DNA of 63,879 bases, from positions 1 to 63,879 of the IMG/VR virus record IMGVR_UViG_3300037088_000377; one strand, given 5' to 3'. The notes beneath the pieces were generated by a model that was given only the letters and a program-made list of their open reading frames with translations, was not told the DNA's origin and did no database searches. The position numbers and the translations under genes were made by a program. Within the stretch, counting starts at the first letter, position 1; every line of letters begins with the position of its first letter. Shown here one piece after another: positions 7,306 to 15,400 of the stretch. This DNA is from a virus.

Positions 7306-7373
7306 TACCTTGAGTGGACCCGCACGTGCCTTGTGTGTTTTATTTTGACCTTAAATCTCTTGTTTCAGGGTAC

Positions 7374-8099
7374 TTAGCCGTCCTCCGAACCACTTGGACT
7401 GGCGTCGGTTTCCGGCGCTTCATCCTTCTGGTTCAGGAGGAGGTCCCACGATTCAGGTTGGGGGATAGTCGGTTTCCCGTGCTTCTTCAGCCAGTGGTTG
7501 TGCTGCTGGAAGTTCTTGCGAATTCGGAACAGCTTCTTCTTGCGCTCAAGTTCTTCGGGGGTTTCTTTCTTTTTTGGCTTCTTTTCGCCTTTCACCTTCT
7601 TCCCCTTGGCTTCCTTGGGGGCAGGCGGGGGAGAAATCTCAAGAGGCTGGGGCTGGGCAAGACGAGGGTCTGGCTCCACGGGAACCGGGTGAGACTCTTC
7701 CAGAAAGTCAGTGGCTTCCGCTACCAGCTCGGGAGCAGGTTTGGGTTCGAGAGCCAGGAAAACAGGCGGAGGGACTTTCTCGACCACGGGAGGAATCTCG
7801 ATGGGGGTGGGTCCAGGAAGAACCACGGGCTGGGGCACAAGGGCAACAGCAAGGGGGTCGATAGGTGTGGTCATGGTCAGGAGTCCGAGGCTGGCCAGCT
7901 TGTAAATCGTGGTTTCGATGGTCTTTTGGCGGTCGTTTTCAAGCCAACTCCTGAACCCCTTGACGAGCGTCAAGATAAGGCTCTCCAAGTCCACGGGAGG
8001 GTTTACTTCTGGCGCTATCCTCATGTACTCAGGGACATTAACCGATTCCTGCACAAAACTGTGAGGAATGAATGGAGCCTTAACTGGAGTATTTTCCAT
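7374..8099 (-). CDS. Proline- and lysine-rich hypothetical protein
   Basis: 241 aa from the ATG at 8099 (GGAGGG upstream). The N-terminal ~75 residues look folded (DLESLILTLVKGFRSWLENDRQKTIETTIYKL). The middle is a long Pro/Val/Glu-rich, probably disordered stretch, and residues ~170-215 are highly basic (KGKKVKGEKKPKKKETPEELERKKK). The arrangement suggests a scaffold or nucleic-acid-contacting protein, but no family is recognised. Its promoter lies about 200 nt upstream behind a possible attenuator. Confidence 0.6.
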   Translation of the reverse strand: MENTPVKAPFIPHSFVQESVNVPEYMRIAPEVNPPVDLESLILTLVKGFRSWLENDRQKTIETTIYKLASLGLLTMTTPIDPLAVALVPQPVVLPGPTPIEIPPVVEKVPPPVFLALEPKPAPELVAEATDFLEESHPVPVEPDPRLAQPQPLEISPPPAPKEAKGKKVKGEKKPKKKETPEELERKKKLFRIRKNFQQHNHWLKKHGKPTIPQPESWDLLLNQKDEAPETDASPSGSEDG

Positions 8100-8190
8100 A
8101 CTCGACCCTCCTGGCTGTGGTTGTGGTTCCGTTTCAACTACTATGCCGCTGAACAGGCACTTATAGCATGAATCGGCTAATAATAATACC

Positions 8191-8210
8191 AAAAAACCGA
8201 TAAAAATCGG
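8191..8210 (-). terminator. Possible attenuator or terminator hairpin
   Basis: On the minus strand CCGAT-TTTT-ATCGG is followed at once by six T. It lies between the promoter copy at 8312..8350 and the gene starting at 8099, so it could attenuate that transcript. The stem is only 5 bp. Confidence 0.35.
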
Positions 8211-8311
8211 AAATTTCGTTTGGTCTGTCTGTTAGACGCATCAGAACCGCATATGGTTACACCCTCGCCTTCCGGCTTGAGTTTTCCCGTAGCTGCATGG
8301 ACGCATCCTTC

Positions 8312-8350
8312 CACCTACAGTATACACCAAAATGGGGTAGAAAAGCGGAA
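8312..8350 (-). promoter_or_regulatory. Recurrent phage promoter, copy 4 (long leader)
   Basis: Minus strand TTGGTGTATACTGTAGGTGG with -10 TATACT at 8324..8319. Unlike other copies it has no protein gene at the expected position; the next start is 8099, leaving a ~210-nt leader with a hairpin plus T-run. The upstream AATCC element is not evident. Confidence 0.45.
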
Positions 8351-8387
8351 AATTTGAACTACGCCTTACTTATATTGGGAGCCGCGT

Positions 8388-8684
8388 ATGGGAAAGCTAA
8401 GGTTTCAGAGGTCGTTCGGGGTAGTCAGTTCGCAGGTCTTCAACCACCTGTCTGCCTCGTTGATGTCAAAGGAAGTCCTGAGAAAGGCTGCTGCTATGGG
8501 GATGTGGAGAGTGGCAGGAAATATTTTTGAGTGCCAGAGCCAATCAGAATTTTGGCAGGTACGGGGAAATAAGTTGGTCAGGCTGGTCGGGAACGAGGTT
8601 GATAACGGAGACCATCTTCCGGCCGCACCCTCTGAAAATCCTGAAGCCTTCATGTCAGATATCTTAGGAGACCTACAGTGGTAG
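8388..8684 (+). CDS. Small hypothetical phage protein
   Basis: 98 aa, start MGKLRFQRSFGVVSS with GGGAG 8 nt upstream. The C-terminal half (FWQVRGNKLVRLVGNEVDNGDHLPA) is compact beta-like and ends FMSDILGDLQW. No function is known to me. It is the first gene of the rightward block, and its stop overlaps the GTG start of the GIY-YIG gene, which was probably inserted right after it. Confidence 0.65.
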   Translation: MGKLRFQRSFGVVSSQVFNHLSASLMSKEVLRKAAAMGMWRVAGNIFECQSQSEFWQVRGNKLVRLVGNEVDNGDHLPAAPSENPEAFMSDILGDLQW

Positions 8685-9331
8685 ATGTCCAAGTAAATTG
8701 CGGTGTCTACCGTTGGCTGAACACAATTAACGGAAAATCTTATGTGGGGAGTTCTAGAAACCTGCAAAAGCGAAAGAGTGAACATTTACGTTTTTTACAC
8801 TCTCATCGGCACCATAGCATTAAACTTCAACGAGCGTGGGATAAATATGGGTCAAATGCTTTTGAATTTCAGATACTTAAATCTTGTTTGAAGGAAAATT
8901 TGCTCGAACACGAACAGGTTACAATAAATGCTCTGGATGCTGTTAGCAATGGGTATAATGTAGCTTTAACTGCTGAAAGTCCAATGTATAACAGAAGGCA
9001 TTCGCAAGCAGCTAAAGATAAGATGAGTGCAGCCCATAAAGGACGCTCTTTTAGTTCTGAGCATAAACGAAAACTTGGTCTTGCCGCATTTGGACGTACC
9101 ATAAAGGTATCAGATGAGGGGGAAAAAAGACGAAGGGCTAACATAAAAGCTTTGTGGACATCAAGTGAGTTTAGAAATAAACAAAGTAAGGCTCGTTGTC
9201 AAGCTTGGGATAATGATGAGAAACGAAAAGAGACCGCTAGCGTTCGTAGCTATCTTAAAAATCACCAACGCTGGCATACGAGCCGAGGATTGGTAAATTC
9301 TGAATGCAGGCACTGTCAATTAGGAGAGTAA
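8678..9331 (+). CDS. GIY-YIG homing endonuclease
   Basis: 217 aa, GTG start at 8678 after TTAGGAG. The N-terminus carries the GIY-YIG signature (GVYRWLNTINGKSYVGSS) with arginine and later glutamate positions (RKSEHLRFL, EHEQ). The middle contains NUMOD3-like DNA-contacting repeats (HSQAAKDKMSAAHKGRSFSSEHKRKL). These enzymes cut intron- or gene-less alleles to spread themselves. The gene is AT-rich in a GC-rich block and sits between two tightly spaced structural-type genes, as expected of a recent free-standing invader. Confidence 0.88.
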   Translation: MVDVQVNCGVYRWLNTINGKSYVGSSRNLQKRKSEHLRFLHSHRHHSIKLQRAWDKYGSNAFEFQILKSCLKENLLEHEQVTINALDAVSNGYNVALTAESPMYNRRHSQAAKDKMSAAHKGRSFSSEHKRKLGLAAFGRTIKVSDEGEKRRRANIKALWTSSEFRNKQSKARCQAWDNDEKRKETASVRSYLKNHQRWHTSRGLVNSECRHCQLGE

Positions 9332-9332
9332 A

Positions 9333-11081
9333 ATGGCACAGGAGAAAGTTTACGCTTCAATCATCGACAATTTTTTGGACGACAGGGAGCCAAACTGGGA
9401 GCAAGTCGGCCTCACAGATGCCCAGAAGTCGGGCGAGGAGGTCAAGGACCGGGGCGACAAGTATGTTGATGATGCCTTTCTCAACGACCTGGCCGATGAG
9501 TCCCATCACACCGTCGTTCCCCCCAGCAGCAAGAGTGCCGTCCTGCTTAACCGTATGTCGGAAAAGGAATCTGCTCTCCCTCGCCTGAGCGCCGGGCGCA
9601 AAGCGGCTACCCCCGTCCGCTTGGAGGACTATCAATCGGAACTTGGGGACGATGAGTCCCTCGTAAATGAGGTCACTTATAGTATCGAACAGGCGGAGGG
9701 GAAAGCTCCTGAGAGCAAGCAATATGGGGCAGAACATCGGAACCAATCGGACGAGGAAATCCTCCGATATGTGAAGAAGCTCCTCAACCAGGGGACATCA
9801 CCTTCCAAGGTGGCCGCACAACTTGAGAAGATTGCGGTGATAGAACTCCTCGACAAGAAGGACAACATGGGGATGAACTATCTCAACGAGAACCAAGGCA
9901 CCCTTGGTATGGCGTATCTCGAACCTAATCAATTTATGGAGAGCAATCCTGCTGTTGGGCGGGAGAATGTCCACCTCGGCTCGGAAACCAAGCCATTTTG
10001 TTCAAACTGCAACAAGGATGTCACCCCTAAGTATCGGGATACCATCGCCCTGTGCCCGGAATGCCACAAGCCTCTTCCTCTTAAGCCCAAACAGGGTGCC
10101 CGTGAGCTATCGGTCCCTGAAAGGCATCAACTGGCTATCGCCAAGAAAACCCTTACCTACTCGGACGCAGGTGCCAAGATTATGGGTGGTCCGACCAAGG
10201 AAGAAGCACGGGAGATTATCCGCAGGCTTACCGGCAGACCGCCAAAGGAGTCCTCCCAGAAGACCTCTGCCGACTGCGTCCGCCAGTTCAACGCCTGGAA
10301 GGCGGCGGGCATCGTGCCCCGTGCCCAGAGCGTCAAGAAAATTGCTGCCTGCGACGGGTGTGCTATGTTCAAGAACAAGACCTGCACCCTCTATCATCTC
10401 CCCGTGGTGGCGAACGCACAGGAGCTTGCGATGGTCATCAACAAGATGACCCCAGGCGTGCCGGTCAGGTCCAAGCGAGCGGCCCTCGTTGCCCTTGCCA
10501 ACCGCCAGCCTATGCAAGTAGAGGTCAAGAAGCTCGGCAACCGTCCGATACAGAAGACCTCCGCACGGACTATTGAGAGCATCCGGGTGACCCGTGAGGA
10601 GCCAGCCTCCAGGTTTGATGTCAATACCGTGGAGGCGATGCACAAGAAGGGAGTTGCCATCAATGCCATCTATGACAAGGGCAGCCTCAAGGTAGGCTCT
10701 GTGCAGGCGGGCTACGCCATCAAGGCGTTCATAGCCTCGCTGAGAGAAAAGGGAACCAAGATTGCCCTCTCCCAGATTGACTGCAAGCTGCTCAAGCAGA
10801 AGCTCGGCATGAACAATGCTATCATGGGGGCGGTCAAGTGCGCCGACTGCACCTATCGGCAGGACATGCACTGCGGGCTGACTGGGGGCACCTTGGTCAA
10901 CTTCCCCGGCATGGAGAAGACGGGAAAGGTGGCGTCTTCGGCACCTCCCACGGATGCCATGAAACTGCTCAACGAGTACGACCTTACCAAGCGGCCAGTC
11001 GTCGGAGACATTGAGATTAACGAAGACCATCCCGAAGATAATATACAGATGGGTAGCCACATGAGCGCAGGAAACTTATGA
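9333..11081 (+). CDS. Large zinc-ribbon protein, function unknown
   Basis: 582 aa starting MAQEKVYASIIDNFLDD. The N-terminal ~200 residues are acidic and helical. FCSNCNKDV...ALCPECHKPL near residues 232-255 is a clear four-cysteine zinc ribbon. Two further cysteine clusters follow (CDGCAMFKNKTCTLY near 339 and CADCTYRQDMHCGLTGG near 508) of a C-x2-C..C type. Between them lies a basic, helical part with HTH-like stretches (MHKKGVAINAIYDKGSLKVGSVQAGYAIK). The gene heads a plus-strand operon with very large proteins. A virion or transcription role are both possible. Confidence 0.7.
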   Translation: MAQEKVYASIIDNFLDDREPNWEQVGLTDAQKSGEEVKDRGDKYVDDAFLNDLADESHHTVVPPSSKSAVLLNRMSEKESALPRLSAGRKAATPVRLEDYQSELGDDESLVNEVTYSIEQAEGKAPESKQYGAEHRNQSDEEILRYVKKLLNQGTSPSKVAAQLEKIAVIELLDKKDNMGMNYLNENQGTLGMAYLEPNQFMESNPAVGRENVHLGSETKPFCSNCNKDVTPKYRDTIALCPECHKPLPLKPKQGARELSVPERHQLAIAKKTLTYSDAGAKIMGGPTKEEAREIIRRLTGRPPKESSQKTSADCVRQFNAWKAAGIVPRAQSVKKIAACDGCAMFKNKTCTLYHLPVVANAQELAMVINKMTPGVPVRSKRAALVALANRQPMQVEVKKLGNRPIQKTSARTIESIRVTREEPASRFDVNTVEAMHKKGVAINAIYDKGSLKVGSVQAGYAIKAFIASLREKGTKIALSQIDCKLLKQKLGMNNAIMGAVKCADCTYRQDMHCGLTGGTLVNFPGMEKTGKVASSAPPTDAMKLLNEYDLTKRPVVGDIEINEDHPEDNIQMGSHMSAGNL

Positions 11082-11647
11082 GCGGCAAGGTAGTAGGCAC
11101 GATAACCGAACTGGAGCCAAAGGACGACGGGAAATTCGAGGCGGCCCTCCCTCCTCAGCAGGTTAGCGTGGATGCGGACGGGAAGAAGAAGGAGCCCGCT
11201 CCTCTCATAAACATGGAGAATCTTGACCTCATCTATGATATGCTCAAGAACCCCGAGTCTAACCCTGCGGAGATAAGCCGTCTCATCACGCAGGAAATAT
11301 ACTCTGTCGCGGCGGACTTGGTAAGGTTGAGGAATGACCCCACGATGAACGACACGTGGAAGATTAAAACCTATACCGAAGCGTACAAGGCATTAAAGGA
11401 GTTACGCCTATCTCTTATGGATACAGAAACGTTGAGTAAGAAGGATATGCTCAACTTTGATGGCGAAAAGCTCAGGGTCTACACCACCAAACTCCACTCG
11501 TGGTTCACCGAGGCCATGAAAGCAGCGGGTATGATGGAAGATTTGCGGAACAGCGTGATGAAACACTATCGTGACATCGTTATCGTAGGGGAGCCGTTGC
11601 TTCGTAGGGAAATTCAGCAGTTAGAATCAAGCTTAAGAAAGAGATAG
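11078..11647 (+). CDS. Helical hypothetical protein
   Basis: 189 aa, overlapping the upstream stop (ATGA), so translationally coupled. After a disordered N-terminus the protein is almost wholly helical (LDLIYDMLKNPESNPAEISRLI, ETLSKKDMLNFDGEKLRVYTTKLHSW). It could be a small structural or packaging partner, but no family signature is visible. An HNH gene follows 1 nt downstream. Confidence 0.6.
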   Translation: MSGKVVGTITELEPKDDGKFEAALPPQQVSVDADGKKKEPAPLINMENLDLIYDMLKNPESNPAEISRLITQEIYSVAADLVRLRNDPTMNDTWKIKTYTEAYKALKELRLSLMDTETLSKKDMLNFDGEKLRVYTTKLHSWFTEAMKAAGMMEDLRNSVMKHYRDIVIVGEPLLRREIQQLESSLRKR

Positions 11648-11648
11648 G

Positions 11649-12491
11649 ATGAGGTTTAGAGATTTAACTGGGCAAAAATTCGGAATGTTGACAGTCTTGG
11701 AGAGACTAGATAAAATTTCGCCTGTAACATGGGTATGCGAATGCTCATGTGGAAACAAACACAATGTTCGTATCGGCAATCTGACAACAGGCAGTGTCAG
11801 AAGCTGTGGGGAATGCCGACCGAAAATGGAGAAGGGCTTCGGTTCCAACAGGTATAAAGAAAGCAGGATTGCCAACTTATGTGGCTGTTGCCGAGTAAAT
11901 CTGAGTATCCTCGGAAAGACCTCTTGCGAGAGGTGCAAGACCAAGATTGAAAAGTTGCGGAAAGAGAGAAGGTCAAAAGGATACTGTGCATACTGTGATA
12001 GCCCTGTAATAAGCGGGCATTCTCGTTGCCAAAAACATTTTGACAGCCATACCACAGGAGAAAAAAGGCGAATGGTTGATTTAGATAAAGAGCATCTGTG
12101 CAGACTTTGCTCCAACCCTGTTTTGGCAAATAGCAGAAAGTACTGTCCTGTATGCATCTTAAATGTTAAAGAACGTCATAAGCAATGGTATATGAGTCTT
12201 AAACTCCAAGTGATTGCTGGTTATGGGGGTCGGTGCCAATGTCCGGGATGTGATGTAGCGATTCCCGAGTTTCTAACCCTTGACCATATTAACAATGACG
12301 GGGCGTTTCGTCGGAAGATGTTGGGAACCAAGGAAATTGGGGCTAACCTATATCAAAGATTGATTAAGGAACAGTTTCCTAAAGGAACTTACCAACTTCT
12401 TTGCTTTAACTGTAATCTATCCAAGGGTTTCTTTGGGAAATGCCCACATACGGAGCAAACCAACTGTATGGTAGCGGCAGGAGGAGCATAA
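11649..12491 (+). CDS. HNH endonuclease with zinc-rich N-terminus
   Basis: 280 aa. The opening TGQKFGMLTVLERLDKIS followed by CECSCGN...GSVRSCGECR is a DNA-binding module often fused to phage HNH enzymes. More cysteine pairs follow (CGCC, CERC, CAYC, CRLC, CPVC). The nuclease core is CQCPGCDV...FLTLDHINNDG...YQLLCFNCNLSKG, with the catalytic D-H and N-x2-N elements. The gene is AT-rich and splits the two big plus-strand genes with 1-nt gaps at both sides, typical of a free-standing homing gene. Confidence 0.85.
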   Translation: MRFRDLTGQKFGMLTVLERLDKISPVTWVCECSCGNKHNVRIGNLTTGSVRSCGECRPKMEKGFGSNRYKESRIANLCGCCRVNLSILGKTSCERCKTKIEKLRKERRSKGYCAYCDSPVISGHSRCQKHFDSHTTGEKRRMVDLDKEHLCRLCSNPVLANSRKYCPVCILNVKERHKQWYMSLKLQVIAGYGGRCQCPGCDVAIPEFLTLDHINNDGAFRRKMLGTKEIGANLYQRLIKEQFPKGTYQLLCFNCNLSKGFFGKCPHTEQTNCMVAAGGA

Positions 12492-12492
12492 A

Positions 12493-15400
12493 ATGCCTGT
12501 TAGCGGAAATTCAATTGCAGCCAAATCGTTCCAGAGTTTTGCGGTCAATGAGGACCTGCTAAGGAAGGTCACCGAAGCTACCATAAAAGGAGAGAAGAAA
12601 GCCCGCTCTTCTGGAGAGGTCGTCTCCTATGAAGCCTTTGTTACGGGGTTTCGTCAAAATATTTCAATTGGCAGAATCTTCATTGTCCCCGCCTCGATAT
12701 GTGACAAGCCCAAGGAGTTCCCCATTGCTCTTCTGTACGGGACGGTGGTAAAGCTGCTCAATCTTGGTGAGGAGACGGCGACCCTTATCGCCATCAATAC
12801 TGGAAGCGAGTTTGACGAGGAAGAGGATGTCAAGGAACATCTCAAGTCCCTCAAGGAAAAGGCATTCACCGTGGACGGCAAGGAGGTCAGTCTCGTTGTG
12901 TTTGCCCCGGCGTGGAGTGGCATCCGTGAGTATGTGACGTTCCAGTTCGTGGATGACACATACAAGCTCACCAACCTGCTCCGCCACTTGGTGTTCTCTT
13001 GCTATTTCAATCCGGCTGTGTCTAGTGGCTTTGATGCTTTGCTTAGTAAAGTCGATACGTGGAAAATAGATGTCACCGATATCACCCCCAAGCTGACCTA
13101 CCCGGCGCTCACGGAAAGCCCACTCAAGAAGTACCCGGAGCTTATGAAGACGGCCAGCAAGCGGGACCGCATCTTCCTCACCGCCAAGACCGCCGACGCC
13201 ATCGCCCAGAACGAGCTTGAACCCGAGGAGATGGACGTGTTCCAAGCATTGGGGGAAGCAATGGGTGGGGCGCTCGACCACGGGACCACCACATCCGGGG
13301 AGGTAGCTGACAAGGACTACAAGACCCCGGCAGCCAACGCCGAGGTACCCCGTGCTGACGATGGCACCGGACCCAAGGCGGCAAAGAAGGTCGGCTACGA
13401 TAAGGAAGACCAGTATACTCCAAACGTTATGCCCGGAACAGGGATGACCGATGACGAGATGCTGGCGCAGCAGCACGCTGACATTATGAGTAAGGCGACC
13501 TATACCCTCAGTGAGGACGACCTTGAGTGGACCCCCGAGTACCGTAACCGGGCGCACGGTCGAATTGGCTCCGCTAAAACCGCCTTCATTGCCGAAGCCC
13601 CGACAAACGACAGTTATGTGGTCAAACAGAACGGGCAAATCAAGACCGGCCCCTGTCCGATGATGGAGTGCTTGGACTGGATTATGGAAGAGCAGGAGAA
13701 TGGCATCGGTATGAGTAGGGGAGGATACGAGATAGAGGAGGCGGGACAAGAAAGTGCTGCTCCTGTTCCCATCACGGCATCTATGCGGAAGCGAGCAGGG
13801 ATTGACCCATTCCTTGCCTCCTATATTGAGTCAGCATTGTGGTCCAGTGATGATGAGTCTACGCCGCAGGGCGGGGAGCCGTTGGACAAGAACCACAGCC
13901 TCTTGGACATCGCCCCCGAGACTCTTGAGGTGATGAAGCAGGACTGCGAGCGGTTCAGGACAGAAAATGACCAACTTCTCCAGCAGGCAATCGAGCAGGA
14001 CAATGCAAGTTGGGGCATCATAGCCCGCGACTTTTGGCTTACCCGCAACCGTCACGGGGCGGGATTCTGGGACGGGGACTACCCGGCTACCGGAGATGCC
14101 CTCACCGAGGCAGCACACGCCTTCGGCGAGGCAGCCTTGTACATCGGGGATGACGGCAGGATATACCAGTACGAGGATGCTTACTCCGGTCCCAAGGTGA
14201 CGGGCGAGGATATTGGGAATACACCGGGAGGATTCAATAACCCGGACGAGGAGGGGTTGCCTGGAGAGATTGGTGGTCATATCGGCAGCAAGAAAAAGGC
14301 AGACACGGAAGTTGTCGGGACTCCTTATGTGGTACGGATTAATGGGCACAAAACTCTCAAGGGAGAACTTGCTGAATGGTGCATAAAAGATGAGAGCGGG
14401 AAGCTTCACTCAGCTCATGCCACTCAAAAATGGGCCAACAAAATTGTTTCTAACTACCTACTTTCCAAGCAGGCCGATACCGCCGACAACCCCGCCAATC
14501 AGACCAGGGACGGCGAGGGGGCGATGGACCCAAAGACCAACAAGGAGAAGTCTGTGACAGCAAATGTTGTGTTCCCCCTAAAGTCCCCCGATAAATGCGC
14601 AGTCTGCAAGGCAGACCTGCCTGCGGGGACAAAGGTTATCAACAAGTCACAGTGGGCTGTAGTTTGCCTTCCTTGTGTCAATAGGCTACGAGATCAGAAT
14701 AAAGCACCAAAATTGTCGGCTGTCGCCAAAGTCAAGAAAGCTATGCAACTATATGTCGGGATTGATCCTTACACGAATGAACGCTCCATAAGCCGCTTAG
14801 ACAGGGACTCTGAGGGTAACAGGAACTTTCAACCTGTCTCGCTGGAACAGCTTGACGAGATTCTGCCACAAGCCACTGATTTTTATGTCGGCTATAGGTC
14901 CGTTGATGCCGATACATTCAGGCAGCAGGCTCAAGAAATCATGTTAGCTAATACCAACAAGAACAAGCCCGTGACGGCCGCTATCGCCAAGGTCGCCTAT
15001 GTCTCCCACTGCAAGGGACACAAGAACTCCAAGGGGGAGCTTGCCGAGTGGTGCGTGAAGTCCCACAAGGACGACCACATCATCTCCAGCCACGGCAGCG
15101 AGGCGGCAGCCAAGAAGCACTTGCAGGATATGCATGCCCATTCCGGCTCAACCGAAAAGACCGCCTACAAGACCCATGACGCCGACTGCACCTGTGGGTT
15201 CTGCGAGAAGAAGGGCGACATCGCCGAGAAGGACAAGGAGAAGAATGATTTGACCAAGTACGGAAGTGCATATGGTTACAGCTTTGACGATGACCTTACC
15301 CCGGAGCAAAGAAGTTGCACGCAGGGCTGTTTTATCCGGGGCGAGCGTGAGTGCCCCGCTAGTTGCACTTGTTCGATTTGCCACGGCAGCGGCAGGAAGC

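Noticed and set aside
7314-8171. 285-codon plus-strand frame across the proline/lysine-rich gene
   Set aside because: Gly/Phe/Arg-rich complement of Pro/Lys codons; the minus-strand gene has a Shine-Dalgarno and a plausible N-terminal domain.
10107-11060. 317-codon open frame on the minus strand opposite the zinc-ribbon gene
   Set aside because: It lies wholly antisense to a coding gene with coupled neighbours, has no Shine-Dalgarno, and its Leu/His/Arg-rich composition is typical of a GC-rich complement.
12664-13749. 361-codon minus-strand frame opposite the giant gene
   Set aside because: Antisense shadow of coding sequence, no ribosome site and no recognisable domain; long complementary frames are expected in GC-rich genes.
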